NCBI GenBank assembly: GCA_964550935.1
Contig: CAZKBB010000029.1
Span: forward strand, 1-31,090
DNA: 31,090 nt
Direction of reading: 5' to 3'
Source of the DNA: JBCBSP01 sp964550935
GTDB lineage: Bacteria; Pseudomonadota; Alphaproteobacteria; Caulobacterales; Maricaulaceae
Position 1 is the first letter of the stretch; each line of letters starts with the position of its first letter. The position numbers were made by a program, and so were the translations under genes. Below are positions 8,266 to 15,687 of this stretch, one piece after another. A model generated the notes under the pieces. The model was not told the DNA's origin. It made no database searches and saw only the letters and a list, made by a program, of their open reading frames with translations.

Positions 8266-9552
8266 ATGGAATACCCTAGCCAGCTGACCGTGCTCGGCGC
8301 GCCGGTTCTTGCGCTCGTCGGCTTCTGCTTCGCGGCCTACGCCATCGTCGCGAACGACGTCATCCAGACGCTCGGGACGTTCCTGGCCTCGAACGCCAAG
8401 CGTTCTTGGGGGATTCTGTGGCTGTTCGCCTCGAGCATCATCGTCGCGGTGATGCTCTACGGTTGGTTCGGGTATGACGGCGACATCGCGTTCGACCGTC
8501 TGAACTCCATTCCCTACCCGGAAGCCGGCATCCAGTGGTGGCACGTCCTGCCGCCGCTCGTTCTCTTAATCCTGACGCGCTACGGGATCCCGGTCTCCAC
8601 CACCTTCCTGGTGCTGACCATCTTCACCCTGACCGGCGGCGCGGCCACGGCGGGCGTGCTCGGCGAGATGCTGGTCAAGAGCGTGCTCGGCTATCTCGTG
8701 GCCTTCGCCTCTGGCATGGCGATCTTCTTGTTGATCTCGCGCGTCTTCGAGCGCTGGGTCGCACAAACGTCCGTGGACGACCACCCCGGCGGCCTGTTCG
8801 GCGTGCTCGCCGTGGCGGTCCTGACCAGCGTGCTCGTCTACCTGCTCACCCAAGGCCCGAACCTGCCCGACTTCGCGGCGGCGGACTGGCGCGCGGTCGC
8901 GATCGTGGTCGCGGCCGCGATCGGGGTCGGGCTCGGCACCATGCGGCTGAACACCTGGTACGTGCTGCAATGGCTGTCGACCGGCTTTCTCTGGTCGCAA
9001 TGGTTGATACAGGATTTGGCGAACATCTTCGTCTACCTGCCGCGCCAGACCGTGGTCGGCCCCGACGGCGACATCGCGGTCACGTTCTCGATCGGCATGC
9101 TGATCTTCGCCACGGTGATCATGCTGGCGCTGCACGCGATCATCTTCGCGATCCGCGGCGGCGAGATTCAGAAAATCGTTCTGACCAAGACCAACACGGT
9201 GGACGTGCGCTCGGCCACGATCGTGGACTTCGTGTTCGGGATCATCTTGATGTACTTCAAGGAGATCAACGATATCCCGATGTCCACGACCTGGGTGTTC
9301 CTGGGCCTCCTGGCCGGGCGCGAGCTCGGCATCTCGCTCGTCGCGGGCCTGCGCAAGCGCGGCGAGGCGCTGTTCGACGTCGCCACCGACGCGATCCGGG
9401 CCGGCATCGGTCTTGTGATTTCGGTCGCCATGGCGCTCGGCCTGCCTGCGATCGCCACCGGCTCGGTCTCTGATATCGGCCAGGCGCTGTTCGGGCCGGA
9501 GCCCGCCCTCGAGGAGGCCGTCGAAGAGCCGGCCGACGCGCGCGAACGCTAA
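8266..9552 (+). CDS. Divergent PiT-like (phosphate permease superfamily) membrane protein
   Basis: A 428-residue integral membrane protein with about ten hydrophobic segments. It has two internally repeated motifs reminiscent of inorganic phosphate transporters: AIVANDVIQTLGTF (26-39, compare the ANDVANA signature) with YGIPVSTTF (106-114), and a second half with QDLANIFVYLPR (249-260) and NDIPMSTTW (335-343). PiT proteins are cation-coupled phosphate permeases with two inverted copies of ANDxAN and PVSTT motifs. The match is partial: the second signature lacks the GAND core, so substrate and even transport activity are open. The start has GGGGA nearby. Its stop overlaps the stop of the converging gene by 4 bases. 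Confidence 0.75.
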   Translation: MEYPSQLTVLGAPVLALVGFCFAAYAIVANDVIQTLGTFLASNAKRSWGILWLFASSIIVAVMLYGWFGYDGDIAFDRLNSIPYPEAGIQWWHVLPPLVLLILTRYGIPVSTTFLVLTIFTLTGGAATAGVLGEMLVKSVLGYLVAFASGMAIFLLISRVFERWVAQTSVDDHPGGLFGVLAVAVLTSVLVYLLTQGPNLPDFAAADWRAVAIVVAAAIGVGLGTMRLNTWYVLQWLSTGFLWSQWLIQDLANIFVYLPRQTVVGPDGDIAVTFSIGMLIFATVIMLALHAIIFAIRGGEIQKIVLTKTNTVDVRSATIVDFVFGIILMYFKEINDIPMSTTWVFLGLLAGRELGISLVAGLRKRGEALFDVATDAIRAGIGLVISVAMALGLPAIATGSVSDIGQALFGPEPALEEAVEEPADARER

Positions 9553-10250
9553 AAGACCGGTTTGATCGTGCCCAGCGCGGCCGTGAGGACCAGAAGCGCG
9601 TAAAGCGCCAGAACCCACACCCGCGTGCGGTCCATGGCCTGTCTCAGCGGGACCTCGATCTCGTCCCTGGAGCCTTCCGCCACCAGGCGCTGAAGATGCG
9701 GCGCGGCGGCCTTGAACGCCACGTCGATCATGATCGCGAAGGCGAAGATCAGCGCGAAGAGGCCTGCTTTCGCGGCCAACCAGCCGGGCATCGACAGAAC
9801 GCCCGCGACGCCGGCGCCGGCCAATCCGGCGTAGGCGCCGGTGAGCGCGACCTTCAGCCAGAACTCGATCCGGCGCAGCCTCTGAGCCAGCGGCGTCTGG
9901 TCGTGCAGATAGGCCGTCCAGACCAGCCATAGCCAGATCCCGCCGACGATCCACGATACCGCGATCAGCCAGCCCGGCAGCGCCGCCCAGCGCCCCAGGA
10001 CCACCATCGTCACCGAGACCGGCACCATGAGCGCCCAGGCCGTGCGCGGCGCCATGTCGTTCAGCACCAGGAGCCGCAAAAGGGTGAAGCGCGTCTCCAG
10101 CGGATAATCCCGCTTCCTGAAATGCTGGCCCAGGATGAACACCCCGATGTCCCCGCCCAGCCAGGCGACGAACAGCAGGATGTGCAGGAAAACGAAGTAG
10201 GGATAGATCCAGTCGGCCACGCGCGCCCCCGGGTACAGCTGCCCGCGCAT
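9549..10250 (-). CDS. Multi-pass membrane protein of unknown function (CopD/DUF2269-like appearance)
   Basis: A 233-residue protein with about six membrane segments. The first contains FLHILLFVAWLGGDIGVF, a His-bearing helix resembling those of CopD-type and related small integral membrane families; I cannot assign one with certainty. A basic loop (residues 41-53) and a cytoplasmic Arg-rich stretch near 130 support the inside-positive topology. The frame is open to 10355, but the extra N-terminal residues are Arg-rich and cross the inverted repeat at 10276-10295, so the ATG at 10250 is preferred; its ribosome site is weak (GGGTCAGG touching the ATG) and an internal GTG at the VADW segment is possible. 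Confidence 0.72.
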   Translation of the reverse strand: MRGQLYPGARVADWIYPYFVFLHILLFVAWLGGDIGVFILGQHFRKRDYPLETRFTLLRLLVLNDMAPRTAWALMVPVSVTMVVLGRWAALPGWLIAVSWIVGGIWLWLVWTAYLHDQTPLAQRLRRIEFWLKVALTGAYAGLAGAGVAGVLSMPGWLAAKAGLFALIFAFAIMIDVAFKAAAPHLQRLVAEGSRDEIEVPLRQAMDRTRVWVLALYALLVLTAALGTIKPVF

Positions 10251-10275
10251 CCTGACCCGGCCCGGCCGAAACCGC

Positions 10276-10295
10276 AAATTTGTTCGGACAAATTT
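10276..10295. repeat. Perfect inverted repeat, probable operator
   Basis: Arms AAATTTGT and ACAAATTT around TCGG. The A/T-rich arms stand out from the very GC-rich surroundings. There is no T-run suited to termination in either direction beyond the arm itself, and no gene ends nearby, so an operator for a dimeric regulator is more likely than a terminator. No regulator gene lies next to it. Confidence 0.6.
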
Positions 10296-10477
10296 TCGGC
10301 GGCGCTCCCTCGATGCACAATCGCAGGCGCGCACCAGGCGCGTTAAAGTGCTCAAAGCGCGAGGCCAACTGCGCTCGCACGGCGGCGTCCTCGCAAAGCG
10401 ATCACAGCGAGCGTGGCCGTTTCACAACGGTAGGGCTGAGATCGGCGCACCCGCGCCGGGCGCGCACAGGGCCTGCT

Positions 10478-10504
10478 TTGATTGAAACGCGCGTGCGCTA
10501 TGTT
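10478..10504 (+). promoter_or_regulatory. Weak promoter candidate for second RND operon
   Basis: TTGATT and TATGTT separated by 15 bases, ending 32 bases before the ATG at 10537. The spacing is shorter than ideal, so this is a suggestion only. Confidence 0.25.
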
Positions 10505-10536
10505 GGCGCTCGAACGCGAGGTGACGAAGGGACCCC

Positions 10537-11706
10537 ATGAGCACTGATGAGGAATCGCAAACCCGCAGCTGGCTCGGCTGGGTTCAGATCGCCATCATCG
10601 CCGCGGTCGTCGTGGTCGCGATCGTGCTGACGTCGATGCTCTCCGGCGGCGGCGGCGGGTCCGGCGCAAACGGGGCTGGCGACATCGCCGCCACGCCGGC
10701 CGCGCCAGTGCGCGTGACCGAGCCCGACATCGTCGACCATTCCGTGCTGGTCACCCTCACCGGGACGGTGCAGGCGAAGGCCTTCGTTTCGCTGACGCCT
10801 CAGGTCGGCGGGCGCGTGGTGCAGCTTGCCGAAGCGGTGCGCGAGGGCGGGTCGTTCGAAGCCGGCGAAACCCTGTTCCGCATCGATCCGCGCGACTACG
10901 AAGTCGCCGTGGCGCGCGCGCGCGCCACGCTCGCCGACGCTCAAAGCGCGCTCTTGCAGGCCGAAGCCGAGGCGCAGGTCGCGCGCCGTGAATGGGACGA
11001 AGTCTATCCCGAGCGCGAGATCACGCCGCTGGCCGCGCGCGAGCCGCAGCTTGAAGCGGCCAGGGCGCGCCTCCTGTCCGCACGCGCCGATCTCGATCAG
11101 GCGCTGTTGAACCTGGAGCGGACCACGGTCTCGTTCCCCTTTGACGGGCGAGTGACCGAGAGCCGCATCGAAGTGGGCCAGCTCGTCATCGCCAACCAGA
11201 GCTACGGCGAGGTCTATAACGCCGAGGCCGTCGAGATCCTCGCCCCGATCCCCTCAGGCGATCTGGCGCGCCTGGACGGGGCGCGAGGGCGCATCGCCGA
11301 GCTGATCTTCGAAGACGGGACCCGGACGCGCGGAGAAATCGTGCGCGAGGGCGCCCGGCTCGACGACCGCTCTCGGCTGATCAATCTCTTCATCGCACCA
11401 TCCGAGCCTGACGCGCTTCGCCCAGGTCAGTTCGCCGACATCCGCATCGAGGGCCCGACGCTGGAGGGTGTCGCACGCATCCCGGCTGCGGCGCTGAGCG
11501 GGGTCGACCAGGTCCACGTGGTGCGCGAGGGCGCGATCGAGCGCGTCGCGATCGAGGTGCGCGATCGCGACGGCGGCGTTGTGTTCGCAGAGCCCTTCGA
11601 CACGGGCGAGGGCCTGATCGTCTCGCCGCTGCCCGAGACCGCCATCGGCGGCCCGGCCGAGATCGTGGAACGGGTCTCCGCACCGCTCGACGAGGCTTCG
11701 CGATGA
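10537..11706 (+). CDS. RND periplasmic adaptor (membrane fusion protein), pump 2
   Basis: A 389-residue adaptor. Unlike the pump 1 adaptor it has no lipobox; it is anchored by one N-terminal membrane helix (about residues 15-36) followed by a Gly-rich linker. The lipoyl half-motif is LTGTVQAKAFVSLTPQVGG (about 70-88). A coiled-coil hairpin spans about 120-190, and the second half-motif is TVSFPFDGRVTESRIEVGQ. The C-terminal membrane-proximal domain is complete. An AAGGGA site lies 4-5 bases upstream of the ATG. The last codons overlap the permease start in an ATGA junction. No local regulator or outer-membrane channel gene accompanies this pump. Confidence 0.93.
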   Translation: MSTDEESQTRSWLGWVQIAIIAAVVVVAIVLTSMLSGGGGGSGANGAGDIAATPAAPVRVTEPDIVDHSVLVTLTGTVQAKAFVSLTPQVGGRVVQLAEAVREGGSFEAGETLFRIDPRDYEVAVARARATLADAQSALLQAEAEAQVARREWDEVYPEREITPLAAREPQLEAARARLLSARADLDQALLNLERTTVSFPFDGRVTESRIEVGQLVIANQSYGEVYNAEAVEILAPIPSGDLARLDGARGRIAELIFEDGTRTRGEIVREGARLDDRSRLINLFIAPSEPDALRPGQFADIRIEGPTLEGVARIPAAALSGVDQVHVVREGAIERVAIEVRDRDGGVVFAEPFDTGEGLIVSPLPETAIGGPAEIVERVSAPLDEASR

Positions 11707-14700
11707 GCGATGATCGCGAAGAGGACGGGGGCGGCGCAGCGCCCGCCCCGGACCGCACCAACGCCGCCATCCCCTTCGCCGGGCTGATCCGCTGGTTCGT
11801 CTCCAACCCGGTCGCGGCCAACTTGTTGATGGTGCTGTTCCTGATGGGCGGCGCGATCACCGCCTTCACCATGCCGACCGAGGTCTTCCCGACCTTGTCG
11901 CCGAACTCGGTGCAGGTGGCGGTGATCTATCCCGGCGCCACGCCCGAGGACGTGGAGGAGTCCGTCACGCGGCGGGTCGAGGAGGCGGTGCTGGGCCTGG
12001 ACGGCGTGGACCGCGTGCGCTCGGTGGCCTCTGAGGGCCGCGGCACCGTGACGGTGGAGCTGGAGGACTTCGCCGACGCCCAGATCGTCAAGGACGACGT
12101 GGAGACCGCGGTCGACACCATCGTCGACTTCCCGCCCGAGCAAGCCGAGCAGCCTCAGATCCGCGTGCCTCAGCCGCTTGTCACCGTGCTGACGCTCGCG
12201 ATCACCGGCAATGTCAGCGAAGGCGAACTGCGCCAGGTGGGCGAGCGCGTGGAGCGGGATCTGCTCTCGCGCGACAACATCTCCACGGTGAACCTGCGCG
12301 GGGTGCGCCAGTATGAAATCTCCATCGCGCTGCGCGAAGCGGATCTGCGCCGCTACGGGTTGACCTTCGAGGAGGTCTCGCAGGCCGTGCGCGCCTCCTC
12401 CATCGATCTTTCGGGCGGAGAGATCCGCACCCGCGGCGGCGACATCCTTTTGCGCACTGACGCCAGGCGCGAAACCGGCGCGGCGTTCGAGACCATCGTC
12501 CTGCGCTCGGCGACCGACGGAACGCGCGTGCTGCTCGGCGATGTCGCCGAGATCACCGACGGCTTCCAGGAGGAGCCGCTGATCCAGACCTTCAACGGCG
12601 AACCGGCCGTTTTGGTCGACGTGCAGATTCAGGGCGGCCAGGACCTGCTCGCCGCGCGCAATTCTGCAGCAACCTATCTCGACGAGGCGGTTCTGCCGCC
12701 GGGCGTGGCGATCACGGTGGCCTCGGACCAGTCGAAAGTGTTCCGCGACCGCGTCTCGCTTCTGGCCCGTAACGCCATCATCGGCTTCACGCTGGTCTTC
12801 CTGCTCCTCGTCTTGATGCTCGATCTGCGCCTGGCCTTCTGGGTCTCCATGGGCGTTCCGATCAGCTTTCTCGGCGGCTTTGCGGTGTTCGGCGCGGCCG
12901 GGGTGACGCTGAACTTCATCACCACGTTCGGCCTGATCATCGTGCTCGGCATCGTGGTCGACGACGCCATCGTGGTGGGCGAGAACACCGACCGCGAGCG
13001 GCGAAAGGGCCTGCCGCCCGACCAGGCCGCGATCAACGGCGTGACCGGCGTCGCCGCGCCGGTGCTGGTGGGCGTGCTGACCACCATGGCTGCGTTCGGG
13101 CCGCTGATCTTCTCCGGCGGCCAGTTCGGCGAGATCACCCAGCCCATCCCCATCGTGGTGATCGCCATTCTCGGCGTGTCGCTGATCGAGGCCTTCTTGA
13201 TCCTGCCCGCCCACCTGTCCCATGGCGCGAATTGGTCCGCCGGCGCGCTGGCGCGCATTCAGGACCGGGTCGCCGGCGCGCTGCAGAGCTTCTCCGACGG
13301 GCCGCTGTACAACTGGGCGCTGTCGAGCGTGCGCATCCGATACATCACTGCGGCGGCGGGCCTGGTTGTGGTTGCGTGCGTATTCTCGCTGGCGGTCACC
13401 GGCGTGGTCCGCTTCGTCTTCTTCCCCTCCATTGAGGCCGAACAGATCACCGCCGATCTCGCCCTGCCCGAGGGTGCCCCGTTCGAAGCCACCGACCGCG
13501 CCGCGCGCCAGCTTCTGGACGCCGCCGACGCCATCCGCGCCGACTACGCCGAGCGCGGCGAGCCGGTGTTCGAAAGCATCTCCGCCACCATCGGGGGGCG
13601 CACCAGCCTGTTCGGCGGGCCGGGCACGACCAGTTCGACCACGGTCTCCTCGAACCTCGCCCAAATCCAGATGCAGCTCACCCCGGCGGCGGACCGGACC
13701 ACGCCGTCGAGCCAGCTGGAGCGGGAGTGGCGCGAGCGCGCTGGCGCCATCCCGGGCGTGGAGCGGTTGAACTTCACCTCCTCAGCCGGGCCCCAGAACG
13801 CCGACATCGCCTATGAGCTCGCCCATCCGGACAACGCCATTCTGGAGCGCGCGGTGGAGGAGATGGTCACGCGGCTGCGCGGCCTTGAAGGCGTCACCGA
13901 GATCGAGGACAGCTACGAACTGGGCAAGCGCCAGTTGAACTTCACCCTCACACCCGCCGGCGAGGCGGCGGGGCTGCGCCCGGCCGACATCGCGCGCCAG
14001 GTGCGACAGGCCTTCTTCGGCGAGGAGGTCCAGCGCATCCAGCGCGGTCGCGACGAGGTGCGCGTCTTCATCCGCTATCCCCACGAGGAGCGGGTCGATC
14101 TGGCCGACCTTGAACAGTTCCGCGTGCGCGGCGCGCAGGGCGAAGGCCTGCCGCTGAGCGTGGCCGCGACGATCACCGAGACGCGCAGCTTCACCTCCAT
14201 CGAGCGCATCGACGGGCGGCGCATCATCGAAGTCACCGCCGATGTGGACGAGAGCGTCGTCACCCCCGGTGACGCGCGCGCTCAGGTGGAGTCGCAGATC
14301 CTGGCCGACCTCGAAGCGGCGTATCCAGAGCTGCGCTGGCGCCTCGCCGGCGCGGGCCGGGAACAGGCCGAAGACTTCCAAAGCCTGCAGCGCGGGCTGA
14401 TGATCGCGCTGGTGGTGATGTACGCTCTGCTCGCCACCCAGCTGCGCAGCTATGTCCAGCCCGTGGTGATCCTGATCGCGGTGCCGTTCGGGATCGCCGG
14501 GGCGATCCTCGGCCATCTCGCGCTCGGCTACGACCTCTCCTTCCCCTCCATCTTCGGCATGGTCGCGTTGTCGGGCGTGGTGGTGAACGCCTCCATCGTC
14601 ATGATCGACCGGTATAACCGCAACGTGGCCGGCGGCATTCCGCCCGATGAGGCGATCGCGGAGGCCGCCGCGCGGCGCTTCCGCCCGATCATGATCACGA

Positions 14701-14924
14701 CCCTCACCACCGCGTTCGGCCTGTTGCCGATCATCACCGAGCAGAGCCCGCAGGCGCAGTTCCTCGTGCCCATGGCGGTGAGCCTCGGCGCGGGTCTGCT
14801 GTTCGCTTCCACGCTGATCCTGCTGCTCCTGCCCTCCTTCGTCCTGATCGTGGAGGACCTGCGCGGGCGCACCAAGCAGCTCAAAGCCGAGCAGGCCCGG
14901 CGCGAAGACGCGCCCGCGGAATAG
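11703..14924 (+). CDS. RND-family efflux permease, pump 2
   Basis: A 1073-residue proton-driven exporter, full length for the family. TM1 spans about 27-55, the first porter half 56-350, the central TM block 350-505, the second porter half 570-890, and TM8-12 895-1052. TM4 carries the classic Asp420-Asp421 pair (GIVVDDAIVV). In TM10 the position of AcrB Lys940 is Asn962 (GVVVNASIVMID), and Arg994 follows in RRFRPIM. This Asp-Asp/Asn pattern marks a different HAE1 subgroup from pump 1. It is translationally coupled to the adaptor. The last 25 residues are a charged tail. Substrate unknown. Confidence 0.95.
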   Translation: MSDDREEDGGGAAPAPDRTNAAIPFAGLIRWFVSNPVAANLLMVLFLMGGAITAFTMPTEVFPTLSPNSVQVAVIYPGATPEDVEESVTRRVEEAVLGLDGVDRVRSVASEGRGTVTVELEDFADAQIVKDDVETAVDTIVDFPPEQAEQPQIRVPQPLVTVLTLAITGNVSEGELRQVGERVERDLLSRDNISTVNLRGVRQYEISIALREADLRRYGLTFEEVSQAVRASSIDLSGGEIRTRGGDILLRTDARRETGAAFETIVLRSATDGTRVLLGDVAEITDGFQEEPLIQTFNGEPAVLVDVQIQGGQDLLAARNSAATYLDEAVLPPGVAITVASDQSKVFRDRVSLLARNAIIGFTLVFLLLVLMLDLRLAFWVSMGVPISFLGGFAVFGAAGVTLNFITTFGLIIVLGIVVDDAIVVGENTDRERRKGLPPDQAAINGVTGVAAPVLVGVLTTMAAFGPLIFSGGQFGEITQPIPIVVIAILGVSLIEAFLILPAHLSHGANWSAGALARIQDRVAGALQSFSDGPLYNWALSSVRIRYITAAAGLVVVACVFSLAVTGVVRFVFFPSIEAEQITADLALPEGAPFEATDRAARQLLDAADAIRADYAERGEPVFESISATIGGRTSLFGGPGTTSSTTVSSNLAQIQMQLTPAADRTTPSSQLEREWRERAGAIPGVERLNFTSSAGPQNADIAYELAHPDNAILERAVEEMVTRLRGLEGVTEIEDSYELGKRQLNFTLTPAGEAAGLRPADIARQVRQAFFGEEVQRIQRGRDEVRVFIRYPHEERVDLADLEQFRVRGAQGEGLPLSVAATITETRSFTSIERIDGRRIIEVTADVDESVVTPGDARAQVESQILADLEAAYPELRWRLAGAGREQAEDFQSLQRGLMIALVVMYALLATQLRSYVQPVVILIAVPFGIAGAILGHLALGYDLSFPSIFGMVALSGVVVNASIVMIDRYNRNVAGGIPPDEAIAEAAARRFRPIMITTLTTAFGLLPIITEQSPQAQFLVPMAVSLGAGLLFASTLILLLLPSFVLIVEDLRGRTKQLKAEQARREDAPAE

Positions 14925-14975
14925 GCCCTCTCCCCATCGCGCGACGGCGCGCTGTGATCTCGACCCCGCCCTGAG

Positions 14976-14997
14976 CCTCCCCTCAAGAGGAGGGAGG
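14976..14997. repeat. GC-rich hairpin with bulges, REP-like
   Basis: CCTCCCCTC, AA, GAGG-A-GGGAGG: an imperfect stem in the gap after the second RND permease. It lacks a T-run. It resembles in composition the stem-loops at 28247-28267 and 30507-30518, and may belong to the same dispersed family or act as a weak Rho-assisted 3' end. Confidence 0.45.
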
Positions 14998-15021
14998 CGC
15001 AGAAGCGGCGGGAGTGAACGG

Positions 15022-15555
15022 TCAGCCCGGGACCGAGCGCATGGGCGGCGGGCAGGCCGTTCCGATCACGTCGATGCGCCGCGCCGGCGGCGTGTCGCGC
15101 ACGTAAGCCAATGCGCCGCCGAGCGCGGCGGACATCGCCGCGGCGCTGTCCCGGCGCGTCAGGCAATCGACCGGGCGCCCTGAGTCCGCGGCGATCAGGA
15201 AGACCGCGCCGGTCAACCCCAAATAGGCGTTGTAGAAATCGGCCAGGCCACGGTCGAGCAGGGCCCCGCGCACCGCGGCGAAACGCTCAGGCGGATCGTC
15301 GAGGTCGAGCGTGAAATGCACCACGCCGGGATCGTCGATGCGGGCCTTGGCCGCGTCCAGAGCCGGATCGACCACGAGGCAGTTCGGGCAGGCGTCGCTT
15401 CGAAGATAGACCGCATAGACCTCGCCCGGATACGCCGACTGCCCCGCGGCCGGGGCGGCGAGGAGCACTGAAAGAGCGGCGACCAAGGCTGCGATGGGGG
15501 CGGCGATCGGGGCGGTGATCGGGGCGGTGATGCGGGCGGTGATGCGGGCGGGCAT
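15022..15555 (-). CDS. Exported thioredoxin-like protein with CPNC motif
   Basis: A 177-residue protein. Residues 1-38 form a long signal peptide ending in AAPAAG before QS; its n- and h-regions consist of four-residue periods (ITAR, ITAP, IAAP, IAAL) encoded by 12-base tandem repeats. The mature part starts with YPGEVYAVYLRSDACPNC: a strand and the C56-x-x-C59 redox motif of a thioredoxin fold, then about 100 residues with a further Cys117 and Cys168. The Pro-Asn dipeptide between the cysteines is uncommon. A periplasmic thiol-disulfide role is inferred from fold and export. No obvious partner gene; the upstream neighbour is also exported and contains cysteines. Confidence 0.75.
   Translation of the reverse strand: MPARITARITAPITAPIAAPIAALVAALSVLLAAPAAGQSAYPGEVYAVYLRSDACPNCLVVDPALDAAKARIDDPGVVHFTLDLDDPPERFAAVRGALLDRGLADFYNAYLGLTGAVFLIAADSGRPVDCLTRRDSAAAMSAALGGALAYVRDTPPARRIDVIGTACPPPMRSVPG
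15493..15552. repeat. Five 12-bp tandem repeats inside a signal-peptide coding region
   Basis: Units on the plus strand, each beginning GAT: 15493, 15505, 15517, 15529 and 15541. The units at 15505 and 15517 are identical (GATCGGGGCGGT); the others differ by 1-3 bases, and a degenerate copy precedes them (15481-15492). Because 12 is a multiple of 3, copy-number change would lengthen or shorten the signal peptide without frameshift. Confidence 0.85.
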
Positions 15556-15625
15556 GGCGGGGCTCCGGCGAACGGGTCCGTCAGGATCGCCCTCGGCGCA
15601 CGACCGGGCAAGCCGGGGCGCGAAC

Positions 15626-15655
15626 GAAAAAGGCCCCGCCGTCGCCGGCGGGGCC
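15626..15655 (-). terminator. Strong Rho-independent terminator of the 23-residue-repeat protein gene
   Basis: Ten-pair stem (15632-15641 with 15646-15655, GGCCCCGCCG/CGGCGGGGCC) with a 4-base loop. Read on the minus strand it is followed by TTTTTCG. It lies 33 bases after the stop at 15688 and separates that gene from the thioredoxin-like gene. Confidence 0.85.
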
Positions 15656-15687
15656 CGTTTCTGGCCGGTCAGCGACCGGTCGCGCGC

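Larger units (their letters stand above)
10251..10536. other. Intergenic region between divergent membrane-protein gene and second RND operon
   Basis: 286 bases, the longest gap in the window. It holds a near-perfect inverted repeat (10276-10295) close to the minus-strand gene and a weak promoter candidate (10478-10504) close to the plus-strand operon. The middle (about 10300-10470) shows no convincing gene; an 86-codon open frame across it is Arg-rich and looks like a GC shadow. Confidence 0.6.

Noticed and set aside
8566..10380. 604-codon minus-strand open frame
   Set aside because: Covers the PiT-like gene and the neighbouring membrane-protein gene in the wrong frames; Arg/Asp/His-rich and motif-free.
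10280..10540. 86-codon plus-strand open frame in the intergenic region
   Set aside because: Starts inside the inverted repeat, has no good ribosome site, is Arg-rich and runs into the adaptor start in another frame.
11427..13664. 745-codon minus-strand open frame
   Set aside because: Antisense to the second RND adaptor and permease, which are clearly real.
14936..14955. GCGCG/CGCGC hairpin after the second RND permease as a terminator
   Set aside because: No T-run follows and such short GC palindromes occur by chance in this composition.
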